Shown: positions 16,987 to 30,005, numbered from the stretch's first letter. The stretch: 64,000 nt of DNA from Lepisosteus oculatus (GCF_040954835.1 NC_090708.1:35042001-35106000), one strand, 5' to 3'. The notes: generated from the letters alone by a model not told the origin. Program-made: numbers and translations.

Positions 16987-19340
16987 GTCCATCCTGACAC
17001 CAGTTTAAATATAAAAAAATCATGAAAAATAAAATACCCCCACTGGTCAGGGAATAACAAGCAAAATCGTGTGAATAGAAAGCTGTGTAATAAAAAAAAT
17101 GGTCAATACCTTAAACTCCTATCCACCCCCGTCAAGGTCCTCCTAGAATGGATGTAAGCTTTAATATTTTGAATTATCTTGAAAATCATAAGCAGTACAG
17201 ACTTGGTTAGGGTCTTGAAGTAAAGAAAACACCTGGAGATCCTTTCTGAACCTTCGTATTTTGATATTAACTTACTCATTATATCTTATATCTTAGTCAG
17301 TATAAACTAGTAATAAATATCAAAAACGCTTTTCATTGTCCTTCTTCAAAAGGCAATATCTCAAGTTGTGGAACACCTAGAATGAAAATATCTCTGTCCA
17401 TGTCTAATGTGTCATCTAACATAGATAAAGTTGAGAATGATTCATCAAACATAAAAAAACAAATTGGTATGATTTTTTAAGATTTGATCTGGAATTATTT
17501 TCTCCTCCTTGCTAGAGATGTGAAATAAATTACACAAATTAATGTTAAGTATATTTTTTTCATTGTGTGAAAAAAGTGTTTTTTGAATGCTTCCATGTGT
17601 ATTTATGACAGATTGATGAGGTTATGCAATCTTCAATTTAATGACAGAATAAAAATTAAATTAAAAAATACAGGCAATGCAAAAAGATCTAAGAACTCTC
17701 TTCTTTGCTAAAACTCTTCCTAAAAAGTCTCTGAATGGTCAGAAGTAACTGAATGACAGCTGTTTCTTCCTATTACATCAGTTTTTACAACAGCCCGGTC
17801 AGTTTAAAAAAGGCCAAAATAAGAGATAAGAAGACTTCTTAATAAATGCAATACAACCTGCAGTTAAATCTCTCTCTCTACAAACCTGGATGTCACAAAA
17901 TAAATGAGAGCCTCCCTATTCCAAAAATCCACCCACAAACAGGAAGGACCCTTGGTTAAAGATGTATCTTTTACTCAGGAAACCCATGTTCCCTAAAAAA
18001 AACAACATAATTTCTGTTTCTGAATCCTCTCTTGTCATCTGACGTCCTTTCTCATAACTTCTCCTTCCTTACCCAGGCATCCTGGCCAAATTTCCCATTG
18101 GCCTTTACCAATCATGGTCTTGTAATAGTCCCAGTCTGTGAATTGGCTTAATCACTCAGTTCTCCTACCCACTGAAAGCTGATGTGTGGTTAGCATTCTG
18201 GAGCACTATGTCTGCCATCAAATCATCCAAGTGGATGCTGCACATTGGTGGTGGTGGAAGGAAGTTCCCATTACCTGTAAAGCATTTTTGAGAGGAGTGT
18301 CCAGAAAAATGCTAAAACGCTAAAAATACTAAAAAATGCTAAACACTAGAAGTGTAAGTAATTATTAGTATTCTGTTTCCTCTTCCACTTCTACTTCTAC
18401 CTTTCCCTAATTCTGTTCTTTAAATGTGATCTTATATGGTGTGTTTATGAACTGTTCATTAGCAGACATTTACCCACAACTTAATTAACTATGTAAGCCA
18501 AGGTAAACTTTGATCATGAAAACCCCCACATCTCAACAAACATCCCCTCTGCTATGAAGATGGAATTATTTTCTCTGCCAGGTGTCACACACTTTATCTA
18601 AACTCTTAGAGACACTCCCTAGTCACCTATTAGCTATAACAATATATTTGTAGGTTATTCCACTTCATAAACATCTGCATCTGATTTTTAAAATCAGTCA
18701 CTTGTGGTTATTTTGGAAACGTTTGACGTGCTTGTTTCAACTACATTTTCAGTCATGATTGTTACAATTAAAAATGAAAAGCTTGTCCATACAAATTATT
18801 CAGTACATGTGACGACTTGGTTCAATTGTGTAATTGTTGCCTGTTAACTAGAGGTTCACTTCTGGGCCAATGCACCAGTCGTACATTTCAGAAAAAAAAG
18901 ACTCTTTCTGTAATTTTTAATTAAATAAATAATATTTATATAATATTTGACTTTATTAAATATATATATATATCACAATATATTTAGGTAAATATGAAAA
19001 TGAATTAATAACATTAATCATTATAATAAAATTAATAATACATGAATTAATATGAATGAGTAAATGTGTAAAGACTGGAGTAAAACCCAATTATATCTAC
19101 ATGATATAGAATCAACAATCTCCACTTGATTAATTCCACTAACATTTAAGTTTTGTGGCATTAAACAACTTAAGCCGCAACAAATACTGAAGATAAGTGA
19201 TATTATCTTCAAATCAATGCAAATGTGTTTGCATCTCCCCTTGAGTCAACCTTTCTTCCTTCACACCTTTCCCCTTTAAGGAGTGAAAAAGGGACAGATT
19301 TCGTTTGAACAATCGGTCTCCAATATTATACCAATATCAT
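16987..19340. other. AT-rich DNA without recognisable genes
   Basis: I see only short frames and simple-sequence patches, such as a (TA)n run near 18960-18975. No repeat family is identifiable by eye. This is host intergenic or intronic sequence. Confidence 0.6.
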
Positions 19341-19344
19341 ACCT

Positions 19345-19420
19345 CCCAGTGGTAAACTTCTTGCCTTTTATGTGAAAGGTTCTGGGTTTGATCCCAGGCA
19401 GAATGCAAGATGTACTCATA
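19345..19420 (+). mobile_element. tRNA-like (SINE head) sequence
   Basis: CCCAGTGGTAAACTTC resembles a degenerate A box, and GGTTCTGGGTTTGATCCC about 30 bp later a B box. Acceptor and anticodon stems do not pair well. It is better read as a SINE relic than as a tRNA gene. Confidence 0.4.
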
Positions 19421-19487
19421 ACATGAATTAACCTCCAGACCAACAATCTCCAGGATGCTCAGACAGAGCAAGGGAATTTTAAAGATA

Positions 19488-19680
19488 CAGTGGTGTGAAA
19501 AAGTGTTTGCGCCCTTCCTGATTTGTTAGTTTTTTGTATGTTTGTCACACTGAAATGTTTCAGATCATCAAACAAATTGAAATATTAGACAAAGATAACA
19601 CAAGTAAACAAAATGCAGTTTTTAAATGAAGGTTTTTATTATTAAGGGAAAAAAAATCCAAACCTACATGGCCCTTCAGT
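19488..19680. mobile_element. Terminal fragment of a Tc1/mariner-type fish element
   Basis: TA followed by CAGTGGTGTGAAAAAGTG and then TTTGTCACACTGAAATGTTT is a terminal sequence I recognise from abundant fish Tc1-like elements. Only one end is visible, with no transposase next to it. Confidence 0.6.
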
Positions 19681-19744
19681 GTGACAAGTGTTAGTACAGT
19701 TAACACAGCACAGTGTAACAAAATGATACAATAATACAACTGAA

Positions 19745-19975
19745 GTAAAAGTAAAGATGGGGTTTAAATTAAGTCCTTTCTGCTTAAAGATTAGACTTTT
19801 AAGCAACAGGAGTTTATGGCAGGAAAGGAAGAACTTATAAGGATTCCAGATGCGAGCTAGGAGAGCTAGGGAACCCCCTGGGGACTTAATCCCTGACCAT
19901 TTGGCCACAAAGCTGTAAACCGGCCAACCATTAGGACCCACATGGACTGCAGGGTGAGCTCCCCCTGCTGGCCCC
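19745..19975 (+). mobile_element. Retroviral LTR fragment (same family as 24795-25107)
   Basis: The stretch matches 24795-24990 closely over about 200 bp (AGATGGGGTTTAAATTAAGT through CCTGACCATTTGGCCA), then diverges. It may be the remains of the 5' LTR of the retroviral relic at 22990-24300, or an independent copy. Confidence 0.6.
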
Positions 19976-20007
19976 ACTAACACCTCTTCCAGCAGCAACC
20001 TTATTTT

Positions 20008-20115
20008 TTACCAGGAGGTCTCCTATCCAGGTACTGACAAGGTTCACACCTGCTTAGCTTCAGTGGGTTGCCAGTTGTGAGTTGCAGGGTGATATGGCTG
20101 CTGGCCATATCAGGG
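20008..20115 (-). mobile_element. 5S rRNA-derived SINE (SINE3-like)
   Basis: GGAGGTCTCCTATCCAGGTACTGAC and CACCTGCTTAGCTTCAGTGGG are the reverse complement of the internal promoter part of 5S rRNA, with changes. They are followed by GAGTTGCAGGGTGATATGGC, as in vertebrate 5S-type SINEs. It is not a functional 5S gene because the 5' and 3' thirds are missing. Confidence 0.6.
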
Positions 20116-20985
20116 CCAGCAGGGCTGGCCAGAACAGGGTATCACGTGGCTTCAACTGACTGTGATCACTCAGTATGTTGATGGTATTCTGAGTGCTTCC
20201 CCTGACAAGTAAACCCACAAGTCTGAGTTGCTTCAGGGTTTAGAGTGTCTAATATTAAGCAGTTATGATAAGGCCCTTTTGTGTCTAGTATTGTGTAATT
20301 TTAACAGGGCCTAGGTGCAAAGTTTTTATGGGGTGAACACAACTCTTAACAGATCTGTTTAACAACCTGTTAGTCCGTATCGAGGTCACCGGGGGGTATT
20401 CCTGTCTCCCCAGATGACACTTTTTATTTTTAAGATAAACGCGAGATAAACAACGTTTGTTTGAAACCGCTCCACAAATTTTCTCACATGCACAATTCTC
20501 CAATATCACCACAACAAAACCATAAAGTTTGTTTCCACAGACATGACACTATTATGCAATAAATCAATAAATTAATGAACTAGCAGAATCCCAATAAAAA
20601 CACCCGGCCACCCGGCCAGCACAGCATGTCAAAATCATACATTTTTACCAACAAAACCGCAAAAGCAAAAACCAGCAAATATATATATTATATCCCATGT
20701 TTTTACCTTATTCTGAAGCATGATATATATCCAAAATAACCCATACTAGTTTATCTCAAGGGCTGGAGACTAGTAAACATTATTGATTACATAGTAAATG
20801 TTTGCAGATTGACTGCTAGAAATAAGGCGATCTGATTGGTAAAAACCATTGTCATTCATTGTATTTTCAGCCACTCAGAGCCCTTAGGGGGTGAGACTTC
20901 CTCTAGAAGCTTCAGGCTGCAATTGTAGCTGTCAATCATTGACTCAGAAGGGGTAATCAATCAGTTTTTTATCAGTTTCTTATCA
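20116..20985. other. Non-coding, nothing recognised
   Basis: There are no convincing frames or repeats. A short low-GC stretch surrounds 20650-20720. Confidence 0.5.
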
Positions 20986-22434
20986 GGGGTGAGTTTCCCG
21001 AAAGCATCGTAGCACTAAGAACATCGTAAACTTGCTCTTAAAATCGATCTTTATTTACGAGTGTTTCCCAAAACCTTTCAAAACTAAGGTAGAACTTTAA
21101 ATCCTTCGTAATCTACGTGGCTCCCCGACCCACTTGTTAATCACTAAGTGCTTCTTAAACATGCTACCTCTTGCGCCAACCTTAGCAACAGAGATCACCA
21201 GACAGAGGACATTCAATTCATGTCATGGGAATTCTCTTGAAATATAGAATACTAAGATTTTATATTAAGGATTTTGATATTTTGTTGTACTTTGTAAGAG
21301 GAAATTTGAAAAAATAACATTTATTTATACAGTAATGAATTTATTAGTCATCTTGGATAAATTTCATATTCATAAGTCAAATGTTTTAATAATACTCCCT
21401 TTTAGTACTTTTGGGGTGGGGTTTAAATTGTATTTAAATTCCATAAAGAACGTGAAACATGTAACATGTATTACAATGTAGCGCCACGCAGGGTGGGCTG
21501 AGAACAGCACCTGGGGACTACCGGACTGTATATAGTGGGGCGGAGGCTAGGATACAGTCTCTTCCCTTCGTGTGTGTGTATGTTAGTGTAGGTGCAGCGC
21601 TGTAACCCCTGTCCCTGTGTGTGTACCTTTCCCGATTTGAGTTATTAAATAACCATTCCAATGTTCAACCCCATTCCCTGAGTCCCATGCCTGCTCCATT
21701 CCGTACCGAAACCCACGGTCGATACAATATTTTAAGTTCGAATGCCATTTTATTTTCTGTCTTGATTGTTGACGGTAAAGCCTACTTGTTTTTAAATTTG
21801 ATTATAGGTCCTGTATTTGTTGAGTGACATGTGCCAAGCTTAGTAGTTAATTTTTCCAGATGTCATGTTAATAAGACCAATTAAAATGGAGTTCCAACAC
21901 ACCCAACAACTTTAAATAACAACAGTATTTTCTCATGAAACACTGTGATTCTTAACGATGGCAGCGTGACAAAAAATATTGCTTTAAATCAAAGACGTCG
22001 TGCAGGATGCGTACACTGTCCACACAGTTAAACTTGGTTTTCTTTTACGGCATGTCAGTCATTTATTTTATTTTCTCTTAGAAACAATAAGGGTCCCATT
22101 TTGTACCTATCTATACGCTTTCGCTTAAATGGTTGTTAAATTATGATGTCATGTTTACTTCATATTCCTTTTCACAACTTTATTTCATCACACTGAAGGA
22201 CCAAAACCGACACCATATAATGAAAGTACTGTCAATCGATTGTTTGTCAATTGACTTGTGATGCTTTTTGCTAAGCGACTTCAGGGGCGGGGTTAACAAA
22301 GAAGTATTTTATACTCACTCGTTAAATGATCGTTAAATGATCGAAACCCATGAAAAAGTAACTTGTACATTACGTACGTACATGGTAAAGTTGCTCGTTA
22401 GTCTCTAAGATTCATCGTTTTCGGGAAACTCACC
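20986..22434. mobile_element. Non-autonomous Harbinger-like DNA element
   Basis: The left end GGGGTGAGTTTCCCGAAAGCATCG has an inverted counterpart at the right end (CGATG... form, ending GGGAAACTCACCCC at 22434), followed inward on both sides by CTAAGA-type sequence. Such GGGTG.GTTTCCC ends are typical of fish PIF/Harbinger elements. There is no transposase. An LTR-like insert lies inside (21479-21720). A clean 3-bp target duplication was not found. Confidence 0.6.
21479..21720 (+). mobile_element. Solo LTR-like insert
   Basis: A GC-rich block starts GTAGCGCCACGCAGGG. It contains TGTATATAGTGGGGCGG (TATA-like) and ATTAAATAACC (poly(A)-like), and ends near CACGGTCGA. TACAAT occurs directly on both sides, compatible with a target duplication. 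Family uncertain, perhaps Gypsy. Confidence 0.5.
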
Positions 22435-22985
22435 CCATTGCTCCTTTTTTTCCACACCAGAAGGAAACTCTGAGGTTTTTTTCATTGCATAACAGCAGAT
22501 AAAGGCTCTCTAGTAGTGTCTAAAGGTTTTTATAGCAATTGCAATGGTTATTATTTTCAATATTTTCATGATTTTTTATTTATTTATTAATTTCATTCCA
22601 GGTCCAGTCTTCACAAAACATGATGTCGATTTTTTTTTAATTGATCAATTTGTCCCAAATTTTTATCAAAGCTAGTAGTTACGTAGAACAAGGTTTCCAA
22701 ATCATTCCCAGGCCCTTGACGTGCATATAGTTGAAAAATCTGACCTCTGAAGACCAAAAAACGTTCTCCAGCTGTTTTTTGTGTTTTTTTCCATATGTTT
22801 GTCTGCTGACTGGACACATTAAGAAATATAAGAAATTTGACTATTCACACTCAAAGCCAAGGGGGTTAGCTTCAATTTAAGACCTGAACCAGGCTCCTGC
22901 TATGTTCTGCTGCAGAAATATAACAAATGTTTAAGGGAGAGGAAATTCCAGGTGGAAATTGTCTAAATATGTCAATGGTGTTAAG
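22435..22985. other. Non-coding, nothing recognised
   Basis: T-rich sequence with short homopolymers. No repeat end or gene is visible. Confidence 0.5.
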
Positions 22986-22989
22986 AGGG

Positions 22990-24300
22990 GGGGAGTGCAG
23001 TACAAGGACAAGATTGTCTTGGTTCCAACAGCAAAAGCTGCCTGTAATAATTTGAAACAACCTCTCTTACAGGTGCTGAGACTGGGGTTTCCTTTGTATG
23101 TAAGTGTGGAAAAAGGGTTCTGGGCAGCTGTACTGACGCAGGAGCATAGAGGTAGGCACTATTATACCATTAGATGCTGTAGCCAAAGGGTGGGGGACCG
23201 TTAAAATTAATGAAAAAGTAATACTGTTTACTGATGGATCCTCTCTGATGTTTGAGGGAGAACAGAGAACAGGCTGAGCTGTTGGATGTATATAATGTAT
23301 GTATTTGTTGCTTGTAGGCCACAATTCTGGATGGCTATGGAGAAATAGGATTCTCTCACAACAGCGGGGACTCCAGTTAAGAATACTGGATTTGTCTCTG
23401 AGCTGATTTTTAGTTTTACAGCTGCCGACTGAAGTAGCTGAAGTAAGGACAATAAATAAATAATTCCAGTAACTCAAGGGAACAACCGTGCAGATGCAGA
23501 TGCCAGGCGAGCGGGAATGGGAGAGCAGGAGTCTGAGGCTCCTGTGAAACCTCTACTGAGGAAAAGGGAGAATTCAGGCTGAGGCCTTTCATAAATGTGG
23601 TTAGAAAAAATGTGAAAAGAATGTGGGGTTGTATGATGATGGGGTGTGGGGCCATCAGCACACCAGATACCCTGCATGCCCTAAGAGCCTAATGCCATTT
23701 TGTAGCCAGAAATTCATGATGGCGGATACCCAGGTGAATGACAATCACCTGGGGTGATGATCCCGATGATCCCGTGGTGCGGACTGCCCTGCCCCTTGGA
23801 TACTGATCTAGGGGCATACTACACTTGGAAGGTATGCCAGGTTATAAACGCCTCACTAGGGGTGAGGTGGAAGTCACATTGCCCCCATCACCCAGTCTGA
23901 AAGACCAACTAAGGAAATATAAACCCGAAGGAACACCACAGTGATGCTCTACCTGTGGTACCTGTGCAGTTTGCAGGCTGGAGCAAATGGAACTGTGAGA
24001 CTGAGCCCATTTGAGATCATCACAGGTAGCCAAAGAAATTCCCTGGAGGGCCAAGTTTGGCTAAACGGACTGTTGAATTTACCAACTCTCTATTACAGTA
24101 TTGTAGGTTTGTTAACTGAAGCGGTGCACAGGGCACGTGAACAGGTGCTGGACGCTTGGGGACCTCTTGTAGAGGGAAGACATGACCGGATACCTGGCGA
24201 GTGGGTGTGGGTGAAGAAGAGATACCCTGTCAGACATTGCAATCCTGCTGGGAGGGACAAAATCAAGTGCCACTAACTACTGACTGTGCCATCTGAGTGA
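22990..24300 (+). pseudogene. Endogenous retrovirus pol remnant
   Basis: Degraded pieces of pol lie in order on the plus strand: an RT/RNase H connection (LRLGFPLYVSVEKGFWAAVL, then TQEHRG near 23080-23150), an RNase H start (LFTDGSS near 23223) and the C-terminal part of a retroviral integrase at 23941-24276 (SPFEIITG, EQVLDAWGPLVEG, IPGEWVWVKK). Many stops and frame changes are present. Gag, protease and env are not recognisable. It belongs to the same family as the minus-strand relic at 59120-59617. Confidence 0.75.
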
Positions 24301-24794
24301 CAGGATGAGATTGATGGATCCACGCACCGCACTTTCACCGAGCCACTGCACCAGAGACTGAGTGAACCGAAAGAAGGATGTTGTTACCGTTTCTCTGTCT
24401 GATGCTTCCTAAGGTGGAAGATTGGGCTTGTTAGGCCTGAGGAGCATTACTGGGGATATGGTATCAATACATTCCAGGTGTTGGCATATGATAATGATAA
24501 TCAGAGTTGGGTCAATATTGCTATTCCAAGATCCTGACGATAGATCTCCACATGGCTGAGGTCTGCGTTTGGGTCCTGGGGTAGGACTTTATTTATTTGT
24601 AGGATTAGGATTGTTTTATATGTATAATTGTAACTATCACTTATACAAAAACATAAATCACATCTTGTTGTAACCGTGGAATGCACAATGTCGTGGTAAT
24701 GCATACCTGAACATCTAGAAAGGAAAGATCTGCCCTGACATTGTGTTGTGTAAAAAACAGGCAGTACTGACGTATGCCATATTTTATAAGGGGG

Positions 24795-25107
24795 AATGAA
24801 GTAAAAGTGAAGATGGGGTTTAAATTAAGTCCTTTCTGCTTGAAGATTAGACTTCTAAGCAACAGGAGTTTATGGCAGGAAAGGGAGAACCGATAAGGAT
24901 TCCAGATGCGAGCTTGGAGAGCGAGGGAACCCCCTGGGGACTTAATCCCTGACCATTTGGCCAAAAAGCTGTAAACTGGCCAAACATCTGACCTCCCCCC
25001 TTTACCATTATAACGAGTGACGTCAGAAGCGGAATTGTTCCCTGCATGCAATAAACTTATCTGTTTAACTTAATCTCGGGATCCAGAACCTTATTCTTTC
25101 TGTTACA
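24795..25107 (+). mobile_element. Retroviral LTR (probable 3' LTR of the pol relic)
   Basis: It shares about 200 bp with 19745-19975 and ends with CATGCAATAAACTTATC (poly(A) signal AATAAA), then CTCGGGATCCAGAAC and CTGTTACAAC. The same ending, reversed, is found at 33491 and 60247. It lies downstream of the pol remnant on the same strand. The 5' border is uncertain. Confidence 0.65.
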
Positions 25108-25289
25108 ACTCAACAATACAAAACAGTACATACAATACAGTCAGTACAGTCAGTGAGAAGTGCACTAAGAGTTGCTCATAGTCCAGAATATACAAACCAG
25201 AACAGTTGTATTGTTGTATTGCACAGTATAAATATAATGTATTACACAAAAAAACAGTTGTAAACAGGAAAAGCCAGGTGTGAGCAGAG

Positions 25290-28200
25290 TTTACTGTTTA
25301 GTCCAAAAACAGGTCAATGTCAATGTTGCCCCTGCCCAGACTTGTACAACAAGTGGATGCGTTGTACCGTCTTATGGCAGAAGGCAAGAGTGACCCCCTG
25401 TGGTGCTGCCTGTCGCACCGTAGTTGGACTAGTCTATTGCTGAATGTGCTCCTCATTCTCACACACATATCATAGAGGGGATGGGAAATATTGTCCATGA
25501 TGGCCTCTAGTTTGGACATTATTCTCCTTTCAGCCACTACATCCAGAATGTCCAGGTCAGACCCAATGACAGAGCTTGCTCTTCTGATGAGCTTGTTCAG
25601 ACTGTTAGTATTCCCTGCTCTGATCCCAGAGCCCCAGCATACCACTGTGTAGAAAATGGCACTCGTTACAACCGACTGATAACACATATGTAGCATCTTA
25701 CTAAACACATTGAAGGACCTGAGCCTCTGCAAGAAGTAAAGTCTGCTTTGACCCTTCTAGTAGATGGCCTCGGTGTTCTCAGACCAATCCTGTCTATCGT
25801 TGATGTGCACGCCACTCTCATGGATGTAGACAGGAGTAAGTTGGACCCTTTTCCTCCTGAAATCTATCACAAGCTCCTTTGTCTTTGCAACATTGAATTG
25901 CAGGTGGTTCTCCCCACACCACTCCACAAAGCTGCTGACCAGTCCTCTGTACTTTACCTCCTGCCCACCTTTGATACATCCCATAATTGCAGAATCGTCT
26001 GAGAACTTATGCAGGTGGCACGACTTCGAGTTGTATTTAAAGTCTGAAGTATAGAAGGTGAAGAGGAACGGAGAAGAAACTGTCCCCTGAGGAGCCCCTG
26101 TGTTACTCACTGCCTGTTCAGACACACCGTTCGGAAGTCTCACAAACTGTAGTCAACCTGTCAGATAGTCAGTGATCCATGAGATCATGGAGGCACCCAC
26201 TTCCATCTACTCCAGCTTCCTCCCTAGCAGTAAGGGCTGGATAGTATTGAAGGCACTGGAGAAATCGAATCACGTAATCTTCACAGTTTTGCCAGTCTTC
26301 TCCAGGTGTGAGAAAGCCCTTTGCAGCATGTAGATGATTGCATGTTCCACTCCAACATTGGGCTGATAGGCGAACTGTAGGGTGTCCAGTGATGAACTGA
26401 CCAGGGGTCTCAGGTGGGACAAGATCAGCCTCTCCAGTGTCTTCATGACATAAGAAGTCAGCGCAACTGGTCTGTAGTCATTGAGTACAGAGGGGCACAC
26501 ATCAACTCCTCCATCACAGAGTCCCTGGACCCCCTGCAGTTCGCCTACCAGAACAACAGATCAGTGGATGATGCTGTCTCCCTGGCTCTGCATACAGCCT
26601 TGGAACACCTGGACACTAAGAACTCGTATGTGAGAATGCTGTTTGTGGACTACAGTTCAGCATTCAATTCCATCATACCCTGTCAACTGGTGACAAAGCT
26701 CAGGGGATTAGGTCTGTGCAACTCTGTCTGCAACTGGCTGCTGGACTTTCTTATCGAGAGACCACAGGTGGTGCGGATAGGCAATAAAACATCAACACCA
26801 CTCACCCTGAGCACTGGAACCCCACAAGGCTGCTGTCTGAGTCCAAGGTTGTACTCCCTATTTACTCACGACTGCACAGCAAGACACAGCAATAACCGCA
26901 TCATCAAGTTTGCCGATGACACCACTATAATAGGACTGATCAGTGATGATGACGAGTCCACTTACAGGGATGAAGTTGTACAGCTGCTTAGGTGGTGTCA
27001 TAGCAATAACCTGGACTTGAACATAAAGAAAACGAAAGAGCTAATAGTGGACGTTCGGAGACACAGGCCACACACTCACAGCCCACTCAGTATTGATGGA
27101 ACGGAAGTGGAAACAGTCACCAGCTTTAGGTTTTTGGGAATTCACATCTCTAAAGATCTAACCTGGACTGTGAACACTGACTCTATCATGAAGAAGGCTC
27201 AGCAGCGCCTTTATTTCTTGAGGTGCCTCAAGCGATGGGGGATGCCAATACATGTGTTGGTGAACTTCTACCACTGCACTATCGAGAGTGTCCTCACCAA
27301 CGGGATCACCGTGTGGTATGGCAACACCTCTTCGCGAGAAAGAAAGGCACTGCAGAGAATGGTCAATATGGCCCAGAAGATCTTCGGCTGCGGTCTCACC
27401 GAGATTAAACAGCTCTATGAGGACCGCTGCCGTGGTAGAATTCTGGCCATCACAGAGGACAGTCACCACCCAGGGCATGAGCTCTTCACCCCACTGCCCT
27501 CAGGCAAGAGATATAAGAGCATACGGACACTTACCACTAGATTCTTCAATAGCTTCTATCCACAAGCAGTGAGACTGGCGAACACATTTAGCCATCCCCC
27601 TCGGACCACACCCACACCATCACCATCTACCTCATTGTAATTTATTTATTGTACGTCTCCAGTCATTGTTTACACGTCTGTATTGTTTACATTCAAACTG
27701 CCTGCATGTTTACTTGCACATTGTCTATTGTTTGTTTGTACATTGTCTTGATGCACTGTTTGCACTTTGTTTTGTTTTTTTACACTTGTCTTACAGACTT
27801 TCTGTAAGTAAGAATTCCATTGTACCAGTACCGGTTACATATGGCAATAAAGTTCAAGTTCAAGTTCAAGTTCACTTTCTTTGGTACCTGGACCAGGCAT
27901 GATGTCTTCCAGAGCATAGGGACTCTCTCCAAGCGCAGACTCAGGTTGAACAGTCGCTAGAGCACTCCGCTCATCTGATTAGCACAATCCCTCAAAACTC
28001 TGGGACAGACTTTATCTGGTCCTGTGGCCTTACCCTGGTGAAGCCTCCTCAATTCCCTCTTCACCTGGTCAGCCGTGATGGTTGGCCTGGTGGAGTGTTA
28101 ATGGCAGAGGTGTTGAAATATGGTAGCTGCGGGGGATGTGTGGTTGAGTAGCTGTTGGAGATTGTAGCTGAAGGAGGCCGTGATTGTGGGGGGATGGAGG

Positions 28201-29460
28201 AGGTGTTGGGCAGTTGCAGCTGCGTAGGCTTAGGGAGCATGTGGCTGTTGGGGGATGGGTGATGAGCCACAGAGGGTCCTGAATCAAACCTTCTAAAGAA
28301 CTGGATCAGCTCGTTGGCTATCTCCAGGTTCCCCTCTCTTACACCCCGAGCCTGTTTGAGGTCAGTGATCTCTCTCATGATCCTCCATACATCCCTCACC
28401 CTATTCCTTTGTAACTTGTCCTCTACCTTCCTCCTGTAGGTCTCCTTGCTCTCTCTTAACTTCTGCTTTAGTTTCCCCTTTACACACTTAACCTTTTCCC
28501 TGTCCCCCCTCCTAAAGCTCTCTTAATGTCATTCTGATTAGCCTTTAGGTCACTGGTGATACAGGGTTTGTTGTTGATAAAGTAGTGTACTTCTTTGGTG
28601 GGAATGTTGTTGTCCACGCAGAAGTTAATGTAGTCAGTAACACAGTCCACCATACTGTTTATGTCGTCCCCATATGGCTCGCACTGCACATCCCAGTTGG
28701 TAGCCCCCAAAGCACCACAAAGATCCTCAATAGCCTCCTGAGACCATCTCCTCACAGTCCTCATGGCCGTAGGTTGGCGCTGGACAATAGGCTTCTATAG
28801 TGGTGTAAGCAGGCCAAGGTTGTGATCTGATCTGCCAAGGGAGGGGAGGGCTGTGGAGCTGTATGTGTCCTTAGCATTGACATATAATAAGTCCAGTGTT
28901 TTGTTTTCTCTGGTTGGGCACTCAATAAACTGGTGGAAAGTAGGCAAAGTGGTGGAAATAGAGACTATGATTAAAGTCCCCTGAAATAGCCATGAAAACG
29001 CTAGGGTGTTGTGTTTGTAGCCTGTGACTGTGTGTATGACGTCACATGCTGCCTCTGTGTTTGCCATGGCTGGAATGTAAGCAATAACAAAGATGGTGCA
29101 TGTAAACTCCTGTGGCAGATAATATGGACGCAATCCGTTGGCAATCATTTCAATGTCCAGGCTACAGAAGTGCTCCTTAACATGAATGTCTAGAATTATA
29201 CCAACTGTTGTTAACAACTACCGCAAGCCACCCTCCTTTCCTTTTACCACTGTTGGTGGTGTTTCTGTCCACCTGCACCATCTTTAAGGCACTGATGGTA
29301 ACATTTGAGTCCAGAATAAGTTCCTGCAGCCACGTCTCGGTGAAACACATGATACTGCATTCTCTATACTCCTCCTGGCTCCTCACCAATGCACGCAGCT
29401 AGTCCATCTTGTTCGCTAAGGACCTCACATTTCCATTAAGGATCGAAGGAAGGATACCAT
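25290..29460 (-). pseudogene. Degraded LINE (L2/CR1-type), interrupted
   Basis: On the minus strand the parts run in the right order. An apurinic endonuclease piece lies at 29389-28795 (CFTETWLQEL, then GRSDHN). A linker with a KATGPDKVCP-like region follows (28400-27900). The reverse transcriptase comes next, with NDYRPVALTSYVMKTLERLI at 26500-26400, then GAPQGTVSSPFLF and KFSDDSAIMG (26143-25757) and the C-terminal part to 25298. Multiple frame breaks are present. Between about 27888 and 26490 it is split by another LINE in the opposite orientation. Confidence 0.85.
26490..27880 (+). mobile_element. 5'-truncated L2/CR1-type LINE inserted into the other LINE
   Basis: One long open frame (to 27640) encodes the reverse transcriptase from DPLQFAYQNNRSVDDAVSLA through LFVDYSSAFNSI, STGTPQGCCLSPRLYSLFTH and IIKFADDTTIIG to the C-terminal domain (MVNMAQKIFG). 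The catalytic FADD box is intact. The 3' UTR ends in repeated AAGTTC units (about 27850-27872), a simple tail typical of L2-type elements. The endonuclease is missing, so the copy is 5'-truncated. Its open frame makes it much younger than the LINE it entered. Confidence 0.88.
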
Positions 29461-29920
29461 TCAAAAGAAAGTAATTGACTAATATTTATACATATGTTTT
29501 TGCTGTCCCCTTTTTCTTTTTGGTAATTGATGTAATTACATTTTTGTATAATCAATTGGCTTCATCAAAGTTTAATCCTCAATTACAAATCATATAACAG
29601 TTCATATGTGACATATAATGCCATTGACTGATTGGTAGTGTTGGTGAACATCAATAACTGGCTCATAAGTTCCTGAAAATGCCAGTGTATATTTGTTTCT
29701 GAATCAAGTCACTTGCTGCTATTCTCAGAAAACTAAAACAAAATACACCATGTTAAGAAATGATGAGAAGTGATTCTGGGAGAATGTCATAAATATTGAT
29801 TGTGATTAAATAAAATGTTTCTAGGACTGATGGGTATCTCAATTGCCAAAGGCCTCCATTTGGAAAGCAGGATAGGACCCATAGCTTAGCATTGTTCCTA
29901 GTTGGAATACACACCTTATC
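29461..29920. other. Non-coding, nothing recognised
   Basis: AT-rich sequence between the LINE and the first CAGATGCAGCC end motif. No feature is supported. Confidence 0.5.
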
Positions 29921-29923
29921 ATA

Positions 29924-30005
29924 CAGATGCAGCCATTCAAAATGGGTGAGGTATTTCGCGGCATACCCCGGTGGGTGTGTCGCGGTATCACGCGGTATCA
30001 CGCAG
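29924..30005 (+). repeat. TA-flanked transposon end, GGTGAGG subtype (left)
   Basis: TA is followed by CAGATGCAGCCATTCAAAAT, then GGGTGAGGTATTTCGCGGC and repeated GCGGTATCAC units. The matching inverted end is at 54215-54301, with the same subterminal sequence, so the two may once have bounded a single element. An LTR-like block begins at about 30006. Confidence 0.65.

Noticed and set aside
20008..20115. 5S rRNA gene
   Set aside because: Only the middle part is present, with substitutions, so it is a SINE fragment.
27158..27478. 106-codon minus-strand frame
   Set aside because: Antisense shadow of the LINE reverse transcriptase on the plus strand.
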